Shown piece after piece: positions 45,824 through 54,803 of a stretch of DNA of 64,000 nt. The notes beneath the pieces were generated by a model. The model did no database searches. It was not told the origin of the DNA and was given only the letters and a program-made list of their open reading frames with translations. Source of the stretch: an uncultured Myroides sp. (GTDB lineage Bacteria > Bacteroidota > Bacteroidia > Flavobacteriales > Flavobacteriaceae); assembly GCA_913777665.1 (NCBI GenBank), contig CAJYTF010000015.1, positions 124,001-188,000 of the forward strand, written 5' to 3'. The position numbers and the translations under genes are program-made. Position 1 is the stretch's first letter. Every line of letters begins with the position of its first letter.

Positions 45824-46357
45824 TTAACCTTTCCCCAGATTATCATACAGCATATCAAGCATCTTTTTAAGTGTATTTTTTATTTGGGTTCTGCCTTCTT
45901 CATTTTGTAGGTTTATGCCACAAAAAGTATCTGCATTGGTAGTGTACATATTTAAATAGTAAATCCCTGAAATAAGGATAGCCATAGCTGTCCTGAAATC
46001 AGTAGCATTTTCTGCGAAGTATGGATCGGAAAGAGCCTTAAACATCAATTCGCCATTTTCTTCTCTTCCTTGATTAACATCTCTCAGTGATTTGCGACTT
46101 TCTGCAAGACCCCAAATCAATATCTCTTGAAGTTCTTTGTTGTTTGCTACATAATCGTATTGTTGGGTAAGCAGTTGCTTGGAAAGCTCTTTGCCACCGT
46201 CTGTAATTTCGGATGGTAATGCTTCTAAAGTTGCATTGTTCCAAAAATCAAGCGAACGGATATACTGATCGAGCAGTCCATCCACACTGCCAAAATAATT
46301 GTAAATGAGTTTCTTGTCCAGTCCTGCAACTTTGGCAATATCATTTTGATGAGCTAT
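45824..46357 (-). pseudogene. TetR-family regulator lacking its N-terminus
   Basis: An open frame of 177 codons with no start codon at its head. The first readable residues (IAHQNDIAKVAGLDKKLIYN then YFGSVDGLLDQY) are the second half of a TetR DNA-binding HTH, followed by a full TetR-like ligand domain (NNATLEALPSE, SGIYYLNMYTTNADTF). A TAA at 46358-46360 and the loss of the first HTH helices show a 5' truncation of roughly 25-30 residues; a GTG at 46285 could only give a protein without the HTH. Lies between the inverted-repeat arms. Confidence 0.8.
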
Positions 46358-46445
46358 TTAAAAAAGTATTTAAAAGTTTATCAAGGAAGAGTTTTTGAAG
46401 TTAATATCAAGAATCTATAGTTATCAATCGCTCTAAATCTTCAAC

Positions 46446-46480
46446 AAAATGGTTCGAGATTTGTTCGGTTAGGGCTACTA
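46446..46480. repeat. Right arm of imperfect inverted repeat
   Basis: Reverse complement reads AGTAGCCCTAACCGAACAA then ATCTCGAACCATTTT, aligned with the left arm at 45550-45578 with a few gaps and mismatches. It also carries AAATGGTTCGAGA, a 13-base direct copy of 45528-45540. The two arms bound about 930 bases. Confidence 0.6.
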
Positions 46481-46481
46481 G

Positions 46482-46514
46482 AAAAGCTTCAGATTTATCT
46501 GAAGCTTTTTTTAA
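46482..46514. terminator. Terminator after the P-type ATPase gene
   Basis: 12-bp stem AAAAGCTTCAGA/TCTGAAGCTTTT with a T-run on the plus strand; weaker T-run on the minus strand, where the ATPase ends at 46519. Confidence 0.75.
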
Positions 46515-46518
46515 TTTT

Positions 46519-48462
46519 CTAAAATCTCATTCTCTGAATTCTTACAGCATTCAGAATCGCTAAAAGAGCTACTCCTACATCTGCAAAAACAGCTTCCCAC
46601 ATAGTTGCTAACCCTCCTGCTCCAAGTACAAGTACAATAGCTTTTACTCCAAAAGCCAAACCTATATTTTGCCAAATAATCTTTTTAGTTTGTTTTCCGA
46701 TATGGATAGCCATCGGAATTTTACTCGGTTTATCATCCTGAATAACTACATCTGCTGTTTCAATCGTTGCGTCACTGCCTAATCCTCCCATTGCAATTCC
46801 AACATCACTTAAGGCTACAACAGGAGCATCATTAACTCCATCTCCCACAAAAGCTACACTTTCTCCTTTAGTTTTGATTTCTTTTACTTTATTCACTTTG
46901 TCTTCTGGAAGTAAATCTCCAAAAGCAGTCGTAATGTCTAAAGTTTGAGCCACGTGTTTTACTACTGTAGTTTTATCTCCACTTAACATGGTTGGTTTTA
47001 CATTCAATGCTTTTAGTTTATTGATTGTAAGTTGTGAATCTTCTTTGATACTATCTGCAATAGTTATATATCCGACAAATTTGTTATCGTAAGCCACTAC
47101 AATGGTTGTGTAAACTATATCATTCGGATTCAGGTCATATTTAATTCCGAATTTATTCATTAGTTTGAAATTTCCAACCAATATATCTGTTCCGTTTATG
47201 GTCGACTTCAATCCGTGTCCTGCAATTTCTTCTGTATTTTTAAGTTCGATAGAAAGATCTATCTCTCCAACAAACTGATGAATAGCAGTTGCTACAGGAT
47301 GTGTACTATGACTTTCCAAAACGTTTACCATTCTTAGGATTTCGTCTTTATCAAATTCAGATGAAAAATTCACTTCCTGAACCTGAAAAACACCCTCCGT
47401 CATTGTTCCTGTTTTATCCATTACTACATTCTGAACATTGGCTAAAACATCTAAAAAGTTACTTCCTTTAATCAAAATTCCGTTTCGTGAAGCCGCTCCA
47501 ATTCCTCCGAAATATCCTAACGGAATCGAAATTACCAAAGCACAAGGACAAGAAATAACCAAGAAAACAAGTGCTCTGTATAACCATTGACTAAACAGAT
47601 ATTCATTCACAAAAAAGTACGGAACCGAACATATTCCAACAGCTAAAAACACGACAATCGGAGTGTAAATTCGAGCAAATTTTCGGATAAATAATTCGGT
47701 TGGAGCTTTTTGAGAAGTCGCATTTTGAACCAATTCCAAAATTTTACTCAATTTACTATCCTGATAAGCTGTGGTTACTTTTACCTGACTTATCGTATTC
47801 AAGTTTATCATTCCGGCTAAAACCGTTTCTCCTTTTTGTTTTGTATCAGGCTTACTTTCTCCTGTAAGAGCAGACGTGTTAAATGAAGCATTTTCAGATA
47901 ATAATTCTCCATCTAATCCTAATTTTTCTCCTGATTTTAATTGAATAATAGCTCCGATATTTACATTTTCAGCTTTTATAGTTTTCGGATTATTATTCTC
48001 TAAAATCGTTACCTCATCTGGTCTTTGGTCAAGTAACGATTTAATATTTGATTTAGCTCTTGAAACAGCCAAAGTTTGAAATACCTCTCCTACTGCATAA
48101 AACAACATTACAGCAACTGCTTCAGGATATTCTTCAATTGTAAAAGCTCCGATAGTTGCTATTCCCATCAGGAAAAATTCCGAAAAAACATCTCCTTTTC
48201 GGATACTTTCAAATGCTTCTTTCAGAACAGGAATTCCTACAGGGATATAAGCTAAAATATACCAAACAATTCGCATCCAACCCGAAAACCATTCGTGAGG
48301 AATCCAGTTGTCAAGAGCAATTCCTAACAATAATAAAACAACCGAAATAATGGAAGGTAAAAACAATTTGAATCTATTTCCTTCAAAATTAGAATGATCG
48401 TGATTGTGTCCGTCGTCATGATGATGTGAATGATTATGTTCCGATTTATGTTGATGTGTCAT
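46519..48462 (-). CDS. Heavy-metal P1B-type ATPase (Zn/Cd/Co/Pb exporter type)
   Basis: 647 residues. Begins with a His-rich tail (about 1-25, HSHHHDDGHNHDH) and has no Cys-type N-terminal HMA domain. Membrane segments surround the ion-site SCPCALVISIPLG (CPC), followed by the phosphorylation motif DKTGTMTEG, the HP locus ESHSTHPVA and the hinge GDGVNDAP, all P1B-type. The CPC motif and His tail suit zinc/cadmium export. It is the third gene of a metal set after the Fur-family regulator and a transglutaminase-like gene; a 14-base palindrome lies upstream. Confidence 0.95.
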   Translation of the reverse strand: MTHQHKSEHNHSHHHDDGHNHDHSNFEGNRFKLFLPSIISVVLLLLGIALDNWIPHEWFSGWMRIVWYILAYIPVGIPVLKEAFESIRKGDVFSEFFLMGIATIGAFTIEEYPEAVAVMLFYAVGEVFQTLAVSRAKSNIKSLLDQRPDEVTILENNNPKTIKAENVNIGAIIQLKSGEKLGLDGELLSENASFNTSALTGESKPDTKQKGETVLAGMINLNTISQVKVTTAYQDSKLSKILELVQNATSQKAPTELFIRKFARIYTPIVVFLAVGICSVPYFFVNEYLFSQWLYRALVFLVISCPCALVISIPLGYFGGIGAASRNGILIKGSNFLDVLANVQNVVMDKTGTMTEGVFQVQEVNFSSEFDKDEILRMVNVLESHSTHPVATAIHQFVGEIDLSIELKNTEEIAGHGLKSTINGTDILVGNFKLMNKFGIKYDLNPNDIVYTTIVVAYDNKFVGYITIADSIKEDSQLTINKLKALNVKPTMLSGDKTTVVKHVAQTLDITTAFGDLLPEDKVNKVKEIKTKGESVAFVGDGVNDAPVVALSDVGIAMGGLGSDATIETADVVIQDDKPSKIPMAIHIGKQTKKIIWQNIGLAFGVKAIVLVLGAGGLATMWEAVFADVGVALLAILNAVRIQRMRF

Positions 48463-48522
48463 AAATTATTTATTTATCGGTTTCTGATTTTTCCTACATT
48501 GTTATTCATTACATGTCTAACG

Positions 48523-48536
48523 ATATATCGATATAT
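48523..48536. promoter_or_regulatory. Perfect palindrome upstream of the ATPase
   Basis: ATATATCGATATAT, overlapping CGATATATCG (48521-48530). It lies about 60 bases before the ATPase ATG and is a candidate operator, but no recognised box. The rest of the 132-base spacer shows no clear promoter. Confidence 0.4.
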
Positions 48537-48594
48537 AAATCGTTTAACTGCATTTAATTTTTGTTGATGTTTGGAATAAAATTCATCAGGTGTA

Positions 48595-49173
48595 TCAAAT
48601 TATTCCAAAATCCTGATTGATTCCTTTATCCTGAATAAACGTATTGTTGAGATTCCATTCTATTGGTGGGTTTTGAAAATCATCTGTATAAACGCCATAA
48701 CCACAAAAGGTAGCTTTACAATTTTTGTTTTCTTCCTGCAATTTAGTCAAATAAGGCTTGTCCAAAATTACTCCTTCTAAAAAATACCATTTTTTATCTA
48801 TTAAAACTTCAACCCAACTATGCAAAATATTTTGAGGAGAAAGTTTATACCAAATTCCTTTAATAGCTCCTTTTTGTAATGCTTTATCAATAGTAAAACC
48901 GTGAATGCGATTTGGTACTCCTACAGCTCTCAACAAAGTCATTAATAAAGTAGCTTTTGTATTGCATTGTCCGTATCCGTCTTTTAAGATTTGTGAAGCT
49001 GGAATATCATCCGAAATATTGTATCCGAATTTTATGTCATCTCTTACAAAATTGTATATCGCTTGTACTTTTGAAGTAACATCAAGGTTGTTCCAGTCTT
49101 TTTGTTCTACCAATTTTTGGATAGAAGGATGAGAATAATTAAGTATTTTGGTTGCTGTCAGATAATTTTCCAT
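48595..49173 (-). CDS. Transglutaminase-like (cysteine-protease fold) protein
   Basis: 192 residues. Carries the Cys-His-Asp core: GYGQCNTKATLLMTLLRAVG (Cys near 71), HSWVEVLIDKKWYFLEG (His near 118) and a following Asp in ILDKPYL. Transglut_core-type domain; no signal peptide, so probably cytoplasmic. Its function between a Fur-family regulator and a metal ATPase is not known. A 56-base gap follows the regulator. Confidence 0.88.
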   Translation of the reverse strand: MENYLTATKILNYSHPSIQKLVEQKDWNNLDVTSKVQAIYNFVRDDIKFGYNISDDIPASQILKDGYGQCNTKATLLMTLLRAVGVPNRIHGFTIDKALQKGAIKGIWYKLSPQNILHSWVEVLIDKKWYFLEGVILDKPYLTKLQEENKNCKATFCGYGVYTDDFQNPPIEWNLNNTFIQDKGINQDFGII

Positions 49174-49229
49174 AACATTTATTTCATTGTTTTTGATAGG
49201 ACAAAATTAACTACAGATGTTATGCAACA

Positions 49230-49655
49230 TTATTGCAATTCTTCTTCCTCTAAACAATTCTCACAAATTCCTTTTGCAAAAAACCGAACTTCATCAATTC
49301 TGAAATTAGCTTTTAAGTCATCTGGAAGTGAAATATCTTCTTTACAAGTGGTTTGTTTACAGATTCTGCAATAGAAATGTAAATGCCAGTCTTTATGTGT
49401 TTTTTCATCACATCCATCGTGACACAAAATATATTTTGACGTATTATTTTCCTGAATACTATGAATAATTCCTTTTTCTTCGAATGTTTTAAGGGTACGA
49501 TAAATCGTTATTCTATCTGCTTTATCAAAATAATTTTCTATTTCAGACAAAGATAAAGCTACGTTTTGAGAACTTAAATAATCATAAACCAAAATTCGCA
49601 TACTGGTTGGTTTAGTATGTTTATCTATTAACTTTTGTTCAATGTCTTTTTCCAT
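49230..49655 (-). CDS. Fur-family metal-responsive repressor
   Basis: 141 residues. Winged HTH (about 10-80: SMRILVYDYLSSQNVALSLSE, RITIYRTLKTFEEKG) and the dimer/metal part with DWHLHFYCRICKQTTCKED and GICENCLEEEE, giving two CxxC zinc pairs and the His cluster of Fur/Zur proteins. With an exporter-type ATPase downstream, a Zur- or PerR-like metal sensor is likely. First gene of the set; no strong promoter match was seen upstream. Confidence 0.92.
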   Translation of the reverse strand: MEKDIEQKLIDKHTKPTSMRILVYDYLSSQNVALSLSEIENYFDKADRITIYRTLKTFEEKGIIHSIQENNTSKYILCHDGCDEKTHKDWHLHFYCRICKQTTCKEDISLPDDLKANFRIDEVRFFAKGICENCLEEEELQ

Positions 49656-49696
49656 GAATGATAGGTTTTAAATAGTATTTCAATGAAGTATTGATT

Positions 49697-49726
49697 AAAA
49701 AAAGCAGTTCGTTGGAACTGCTTTTA
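49697..49726 (-). terminator. Terminator after the TPM genes
   Basis: AAAAGCAGTTC pairs with GAACTGCTTTT, 4-base loop; ends the merR-lemA-TPM unit just before the Fur-family gene. Confidence 0.88.
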
Positions 49727-49743
49727 ATATTTTGAAAGGGTTT

Positions 49744-50544
49744 TTACCAACTTCCGCCGGCTCCACCGCCAGAGAAACCACCGCCGCCGAAGCCGCCTCC
49801 AAATCCTCCACCGAAGCCACCGCCTCCTGAAGAACCGCCAAATCCGCCTCTACCACCGCCTCCACGACCTAAACTGCTTAAAATAATAATATCCATTAAG
49901 TCAGGGCCTCCGCGTCTGCCGCCGTTGTTTCCTTTACCACCACCCATTTTACTTGCTACTACAAGTATTATGATTACAATTAATACAATAAAAAAGCCGG
50001 GAATACCGCCACCGCTTTCTCTATTTTCTTGTCGGGTTCCTTTATAAGTTCCCGAAAAAAGATCCATTAATTTGGTGGTTCCAATATCTAATCCGGCATA
50101 ATAATCGCCTTTTTTAAATTCGGGAATAATAAAATTTCGAATGATTTCTCCGTTAATTCCGGCTGTTAACAAATGCTCTAATCCGTAACCTGGAGCAATC
50201 CATAATTTCTTTTCTTTTTCAGCTAATAGAATAAAAACACCGTTGTCTTTATCTGCCTGACCAATTCCCCATTTGTGTGCCCATTTCGGAGCTAATTCTC
50301 CTTCATATTCGCCATTTAAACTCGGAATAATAGCTACTACAATTTGGGTTGAAGTGGTATCGGCATAAGTAATTAGTTTTTGTTCTAATTGTTGTTTTTC
50401 GGTTGCCGACAATAAATTGGCGTAGTCAAAAACGCTGGTTTGTTCGCTTGCCTTTGATGGTTTTTCCGGAATGTTGAACTGCGCCAGAACCAGCAATGGA
50501 AAAAGCAATAAAAATAGAGTGGTTATTTTTTTGAATGGATTCAT
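49744..50544 (-). CDS. TPM-domain membrane protein with Gly-rich tail
   Basis: 266 residues. Signal peptide (1-21, LVLAQFN), TPM (TLP18.3/Psb32/MOLO-1) domain (about 25-165: VFDYANLLSATEKQQLEQKL, TTSTQIVVAIIPSL, KWGIGQADKDNGVFILLA), one transmembrane helix (about 180-200) and a Gly/Ser-rich tail of repeated GGGFGG units ending GGAGGSW. Probably a repair or anchoring protein of the envelope. Starts with a TAATG overlap on the previous TPM gene. Confidence 0.92.
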   Translation of the reverse strand: MNPFKKITTLFLLLFPLLVLAQFNIPEKPSKASEQTSVFDYANLLSATEKQQLEQKLITYADTTSTQIVVAIIPSLNGEYEGELAPKWAHKWGIGQADKDNGVFILLAEKEKKLWIAPGYGLEHLLTAGINGEIIRNFIIPEFKKGDYYAGLDIGTTKLMDLFSGTYKGTRQENRESGGGIPGFFIVLIVIIILVVASKMGGGKGNNGGRRGGPDLMDIIILSSLGRGGGGRGGFGGSSGGGGFGGGFGGGFGGGGFSGGGAGGSW

Positions 50545-50984
50545 TAACCTCTTGAAATTTCGTTTGGTAATTCGTTTACATCGTCTTTACCGTTGTATGG
50601 AAAGAAGTGTTTTAATTGTTTGCCGCTTTGTAGAATGCCTGCAATAATACCTTGTTTAAAGTTATTTGCTTTAAAATGATCAATAACCGTTTTCTTGGTG
50701 TTTTCCCAGAAATCATAAGGTACAACGGCATCAATTCCGTCATCGCCAATAATTGCAAAATGTCGGTCTTTAACGCCTATATAAAACAAAACGCCGTTGC
50801 GGGCGCTTGTTTTATGCATATCTAACATTTTAAAAACTTCTTGGGCACGTTCTAACACAGGTAAATCAGAATGTTCTTCAATGTGCACGCGTATCTCGCC
50901 CGATGTTTCTTTTTCGGCTTTTACAATAGCTGCTACAATTTCCTGTTCTTCGCTGCTGCTTAAAAAATCTTCTGTTATCGACAT
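50544..50984 (-). CDS. TPM-domain protein
   Basis: 146 residues from the ATG at 50984. TPM domain without a signal peptide: LSSSEEQEIVAAIVKAEKET, SGEIRVHIEEHSDLPVLER, HKTSARNGVLFYIGVKDRHFAIIGDDGID. Probably cytoplasmic. The frame is open to 50999, which would overlap lemA; the shorter start (directly after the lemA stop) is preferred. Stop and next start share one base (TAATG). Confidence 0.88.
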   Translation of the reverse strand: MSITEDFLSSSEEQEIVAAIVKAEKETSGEIRVHIEEHSDLPVLERAQEVFKMLDMHKTSARNGVLFYIGVKDRHFAIIGDDGIDAVVPYDFWENTKKTVIDHFKANNFKQGIIAGILQSGKQLKHFFPYNGKDDVNELPNEISRG

Positions 50985-50985
50985 T

Positions 50986-51582
50986 TTATTTGAAATCAAA
51001 ATTTACTTCCGGAGCTTTTTCTGCACCTTCAGAAGCTTTGAAATATCCTTTTTCTGTAAATCCTAAAATACCTGCTAATAAACTGTTAGGAAATACTTTT
51101 ATGTGGTTGTTGTATGGTTTAACAGTTTCGTTAAAACGGGTACGAGCCGTTAAGATTTGATTTTCTGTACTTACTAATTCATCTTGTAATTTAATGAAGT
51201 TTTGGTTTGCTTTTAAATCAGGATATTTTTCTACAGTTACCAATAAACGAGATAATGCACTGTTTACGCCGCTTTGTGCCTGACTAAATGCTGCTAATTG
51301 TTCAGGAGTAACGTTTGAGGCATCAACCGTAGTTTGTGTTGCTTTTGAACGCGCACTGATAACAGCTTCTAATGTTGACTTTTCAAAATCGGCAGCGCCT
51401 TTTACTGTGTTAACCAAATTTCCGATTAAAGAGTTTCTTCTTTCGTAAGCAGTTTCAACATTTCCCCAGCTTTCTTTTATGTTTTCGTTTAAAGTTACTG
51501 CTGTGTTGTTAATACCTTTTACCCAAGCATAGATACCAATAGCTACTACTGCGATAATGATTAAAGGAAGAAATTTTTTCAT
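50986..51582 (-). CDS. LemA family protein
   Basis: 198 residues. N-terminal transmembrane anchor (1-24), then the LemA coiled-helical domain: NENIKESWGNVETAYERRNSLIGNLV, FSQAQSGVNSALSRLLVTVEKYPDLKANQNF and NETVKPYNNHIKVFPNSLLAGILGF. Membrane-tethered helical scaffold, function poorly known; lemA with TPM genes is a recurring bacterial pair. Twelve bases separate it from the merR gene upstream. Confidence 0.95.
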   Translation of the reverse strand: MKKFLPLIIIAVVAIGIYAWVKGINNTAVTLNENIKESWGNVETAYERRNSLIGNLVNTVKGAADFEKSTLEAVISARSKATQTTVDASNVTPEQLAAFSQAQSGVNSALSRLLVTVEKYPDLKANQNFIKLQDELVSTENQILTARTRFNETVKPYNNHIKVFPNSLLAGILGFTEKGYFKASEGAEKAPEVNFDFK

Positions 51583-51594
51583 AAATTTTTTAAA

Positions 51595-51924
51595 TTAGAT
51601 TTCGTTTTTAATAATAATTAGTTGTTTTTTGATAAGCTCTAATTTTTCGATAATTTCAATTGTATTCAACGGATTTTTCTTGTTGTTCTTTAAAAAATCT
51701 TTTGCACCGTCTAACGTAAATCCCTTTTCTTTTACCAAATGATAAATGGTTTTCAAGTTTTTTAAATCTTCGGGCGTAAACATTCTGTTGCCTTTTGCGT
51801 TTTTCTTTGGCTTCAAAATATCAAATTCCTTTTCCCAAAAACGTATCAACGAAGCATTTACGTCAAACGCCTTGGCAATTTCACCTATGCTGTAATATCT
51901 TTTTTCGGGTAAGTCAATCTGCAT
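51595..51924 (-). CDS. MerR-family transcriptional regulator
   Basis: 109 residues from the ATG at 51924. Winged HTH_MerR at 8-75: KRYYSIGEIAKAFDVNASLIRF, FDILKPKKNAKGNRMFTPEDLKNLKTIY, then a short helix with no effector cysteines. A TTG start three codons upstream is possible but not preferred. Located 12 bases before lemA, so it may control that operon. Confidence 0.9.
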   Translation of the reverse strand: MQIDLPEKRYYSIGEIAKAFDVNASLIRFWEKEFDILKPKKNAKGNRMFTPEDLKNLKTIYHLVKEKGFTLDGAKDFLKNNKKNPLNTIEIIEKLELIKKQLIIIKNEI

Positions 51925-52023
51925 TATCTTCAAATTTTGCTTATGCTAATATACAATTTTTCTAATAAGTTTACGCATTGGCAAAAAGTTCCTGCGAACA
52001 ACAAAAAATCTTTTAAAAAACAC

Positions 52024-52031
52024 TATTTTTG
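52024..52031 (+). promoter_or_regulatory. Candidate -7 element for alaS
   Basis: TATTTTTG about 60 bases before the alaS ATG. No -33 TTG at the expected place. Confidence 0.45.
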
Positions 52032-52091
52032 CAACTTATGTACACTTTTTTAAAGTGTTAGTTTTGAACGATTCATAATTTAATATATCGA

Positions 52092-54725
52092 ATGAAATCA
52101 CAAGATATCAGAAAAAAATTTCTTGATTTTTTTGAAAGCAAAGGACATTTAATTGTTCCGTCGGCACCAATTGTTTTAAAAGACGATCCAACCCTTATGT
52201 TTAACAACTCGGGAATGGCACAGTTTAAAGAATATTTTTTAGGAAACGCCACACCAAAAAGCAACCGTATTGCCGATACGCAGAAATGTTTGCGTGTTTC
52301 GGGCAAGCATAACGATTTGGAAGATGTAGGTTTTGATACCTACCACCACACCATGTTCGAAATGTTGGGTAACTGGTCTTTTGGCGATTATTTTAAGAAA
52401 GAAGCCATTGCCTGGGCGTGGGAATTTTTAACTGAAGAATTAAAGATTGATAAAGACCGTTTGTATGTGTCGGTTTTCGAAGGAAACGACGCAGAGAATG
52501 TTCCTTTTGATCAGGAAGCTTGGGATTTATGGAAACAATATGTTGCCGAAGACCGAATTATCCTTGGAAACAAAAAAGATAATTTCTGGGAAATGGGCGA
52601 TCAGGGACCATGTGGACCGTGTTCTGAAATTCATGTGGATTTACGTCCGGATACTGAAAGAGCCGAAGTTTCAGGTCGATCTTTGGTAAATGCAGATCAT
52701 CCGCAGGTTGTTGAAATCTGGAACAACGTATTTATGGAATTTAACCGTAAAGCCGATGGATCGTTAGAAAAACTGCCAGCAAAACATGTTGATACCGGAA
52801 TGGGTTTTGAACGTTTGTGTATGGCAATGCAAGATGTTACATCAAACTACGATACAGATGTTTTTACGCCGCTTATTGCAAAGGTGGAAGAAATTACTGG
52901 TGCTAAATATTTACCAAACACTGTCACTCCGAGCGAAGTCGAGGAGAAAACCAATATTGCCATTCGAGTAATTGTAGATCACGTGCGTGCGGTGGCTTTC
53001 GCTATTGCCGATGGTCAGTTGCCATCAAACAATGGCGCGGGTTATGTAATCCGTCGTATTTTGCGTAGAGCCATTCGTTACGGGTTTACGTTTTTGGGAA
53101 CAAAAGAACCATTTATTTATCAGTTGGTTGATGTATTGTCGGCTCAAATGGGACAATTCTTTCCGGAAATCGTTTCACAAAAAGACTTGGTTAAAAATGT
53201 AATTAAAGAAGAAGAAGCATCATTCTTAAGAACGTTGGATCAAGGTTTGCATTTGTTGGATTCTGTGATCGAAAAAACAGATGGTAAAATTGTTGAAGGA
53301 GCAAAAGCGTTTGAATTGTATGATACTTTTGGTTTTCCAATTGATTTAACAGCATTGATTTTACGTGAGAAAGGATATGATTTAGACGAAGCTGGTTTCG
53401 ATACTGCTATGAAAGCACAAAAAGATCGTTCGCGTGCCGCGTCTGAAATTTCTAAAGACGATTGGAATGTGTTGATAGAAGGAAACGTGGAAACCTTTGA
53501 AGGATACGATAAAGTTGAAAACGAAGTGAAAATCACACGCATTCGTAAAGTAGAATCTAAAAAAGATGGTACGCTGTATCAGATTGTTTTGGATCATACA
53601 CCGTTTTATGCCGAAGGTGGTGGTCAGGTTGGCGATAAAGGTGTTTTGGTATCGGCAAATGAAACTATTGAAATCATCGATACTAAAAAAGAAAACAACC
53701 TTATTTTACATTTTACCAAACAGTTGCCAGAGAATTTACAGGCGGTTTTCGTAGCAAAAGTAAATACAGATTTACGCGGGAAATCATCTAAAAACCACTC
53801 GGCAACCCACTTGTTACATCAGGCGTTGCGTACTATTTTAGGAACGCATGTAGAACAAAAAGGATCGTTGGTTGCTCCGAATTATTTACGTTTCGATTTT
53901 TCTCATTTCGCAAAAGTTACCGATGAGGAATTACAACAAATTGAAGCTTTTGTAAACGCACGCATTCAGGAACATTTGCCTTTAATCGAACGTAGAGAAA
54001 TTCCGTTTAAACAAGCGATTGAAGAAGGTGTAATGGCGTTGTTTGGCGAAAAGTACGGTGATACCGTTCGTGCAATTAAATTTGGCGATTCTATGGAATT
54101 GTGTGGTGGTATTCACGTACAAAACACAGCTGATATCTGGGCGTTTAAAATTGTTTCTGAAAGTGCAGTTGCAGCGGGTATCCGTCGTATTGAAGCGATA
54201 ACGGGCGATGCAGTTCAGGATTTTTACAACAACCAGGAAGCTACTTTAAAAGAAATTAAAGAAGCTTTGAAAAATCCGCAGGATACCATGAAAGCGGTTC
54301 AATCGTTACAAGACGAAAATACCAAGCTTAAAAAGCAGTTAGAGCAATTGTTGAAAGAAAAAGCAAAAGGTTTAAAAGGTGATTTGTTGAAGGAAGTTCA
54401 AGAAATAAACGGAGTGAAATTTTTAGCAAAACAGGTTGATTTAGATGCAAACGGAGCCAAAGATTTAGCTTACGAAATTGGCGGAACAGCAAATAATTTC
54501 TTTATTTTGTTTGGAACTGTTACCGATGATAAGCCAATGTTAACGGCTTATGTTTCTAAAGAAATTACAGAAACGAAGGGTTTAAATGCCGGACAAATTG
54601 TTCGTGAATTAGGTAAATATATTCAAGGCGGCGGCGGCGGACAAGCGTTTTTCGCTACAGCCGGCGGTAAAAATCCTGCAGGTATCACAGAAGCAGTTGC
54701 AAATGCCGTGAATTTTTTGAAATAA
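52092..54725 (+). CDS. alaS: Alanine-tRNA ligase
   Basis: 877 residues. Class II catalytic core ([34 protein letters not shown], the GMGFERL motif), tRNA-recognition helices ([14 protein letters not shown]), editing domain with zinc-type residues ([12 protein letters not shown] and CGGIHVQNT) and a C-terminal coiled coil with Gly-rich [15 protein letters not shown] 20-base copy of a dispersed repeat lies inside the gene at 52924-52943, coding for SPSEVE-like residues in a variable loop. Another copy lies just after the stop. Confidence 0.98.
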   Translation: MKSQDIRKKFLDFFESKGHLIVPSAPIVLKDDPTLMFNNSGMAQFKEYFLGNATPKSNRIADTQKCLRVSGKHNDLEDVGFDTYHHTMFEMLGNWSFGDYFKKEAIAWAWEFLTEELKIDKDRLYVSVFEGNDAENVPFDQEAWDLWKQYVAEDRIILGNKKDNFWEMGDQGPCGPCSEIHVDLRPDTERAEVSGRSLVNADHPQVVEIWNNVFMEFNRKADGSLEKLPAKHVDTGMGFERLCMAMQDVTSNYDTDVFTPLIAKVEEITGAKYLPNTVTPSEVEEKTNIAIRVIVDHVRAVAFAIADGQLPSNNGAGYVIRRILRRAIRYGFTFLGTKEPFIYQLVDVLSAQMGQFFPEIVSQKDLVKNVIKEEEASFLRTLDQGLHLLDSVIEKTDGKIVEGAKAFELYDTFGFPIDLTALILREKGYDLDEAGFDTAMKAQKDRSRAASEISKDDWNVLIEGNVETFEGYDKVENEVKITRIRKVESKKDGTLYQIVLDHTPFYAEGGGQVGDKGVLVSANETIEIIDTKKENNLILHFTKQLPENLQAVFVAKVNTDLRGKSSKNHSATHLLHQALRTILGTHVEQKGSLVAPNYLRFDFSHFAKVTDEELQQIEAFVNARIQEHLPLIERREIPFKQAIEEGVMALFGEKYGDTVRAIKFGDSMELCGGIHVQNTADIWAFKIVSESAVAAGIRRIEAITGDAVQDFYNNQEATLKEIKEALKNPQDTMKAVQSLQDENTKLKKQLEQLLKEKAKGLKGDLLKEVQEINGVKFLAKQVDLDANGAKDLAYEIGGTANNFFILFGTVTDDKPMLTAYVSKEITETKGLNAGQIVRELGKYIQGGGGGQAFFATAGGKNPAGITEAVANAVNFLK
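52924..52943 (+). repeat. Dispersed CACTYCGAGCGAAGTCGAG repeat inside alaS
   Basis: TCACTCCGAGCGAAGTCGAG; differs at one base from 54734-54753. Palindromic core CGAGCGAAGTCG-like. It codes in frame for TPSEVEE between the class II core and the helical domain. Confidence 0.75.
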
Positions 54726-54733
54726 TAATATGA

Positions 54734-54753
54734 TCACTTCGAGCGAAGTCGAG
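54734..54753 (+). repeat. Dispersed CACTTCGAGCGAAGTCGAG repeat after alaS
   Basis: TCACTTCGAGCGAAGTCGAG, nine bases after the alaS stop. Same element as 52924-52943. Confidence 0.8.
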
Positions 54754-54772
54754 AAGTTGTTATATATTGAAT

Positions 54773-54803
54773 AAAAGAGGAAAGTTAACTTTCCTCTTTT
54801 TTA
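54773..54803. terminator. Bidirectional terminator between alaS and acyltransferase gene
   Basis: AAAAGAGGAAAGTT pairs with AACTTTCCTCTTTT, a 14-bp symmetrical stem, T-runs on both strands. Confidence 0.9.

Noticed and set aside
45824..46285. Functional 153-residue TetR-like regulator from the GTG at 46285
   Set aside because: It would lack the whole DNA-binding HTH; the open frame upstream shows the second half of that HTH, then a stop.
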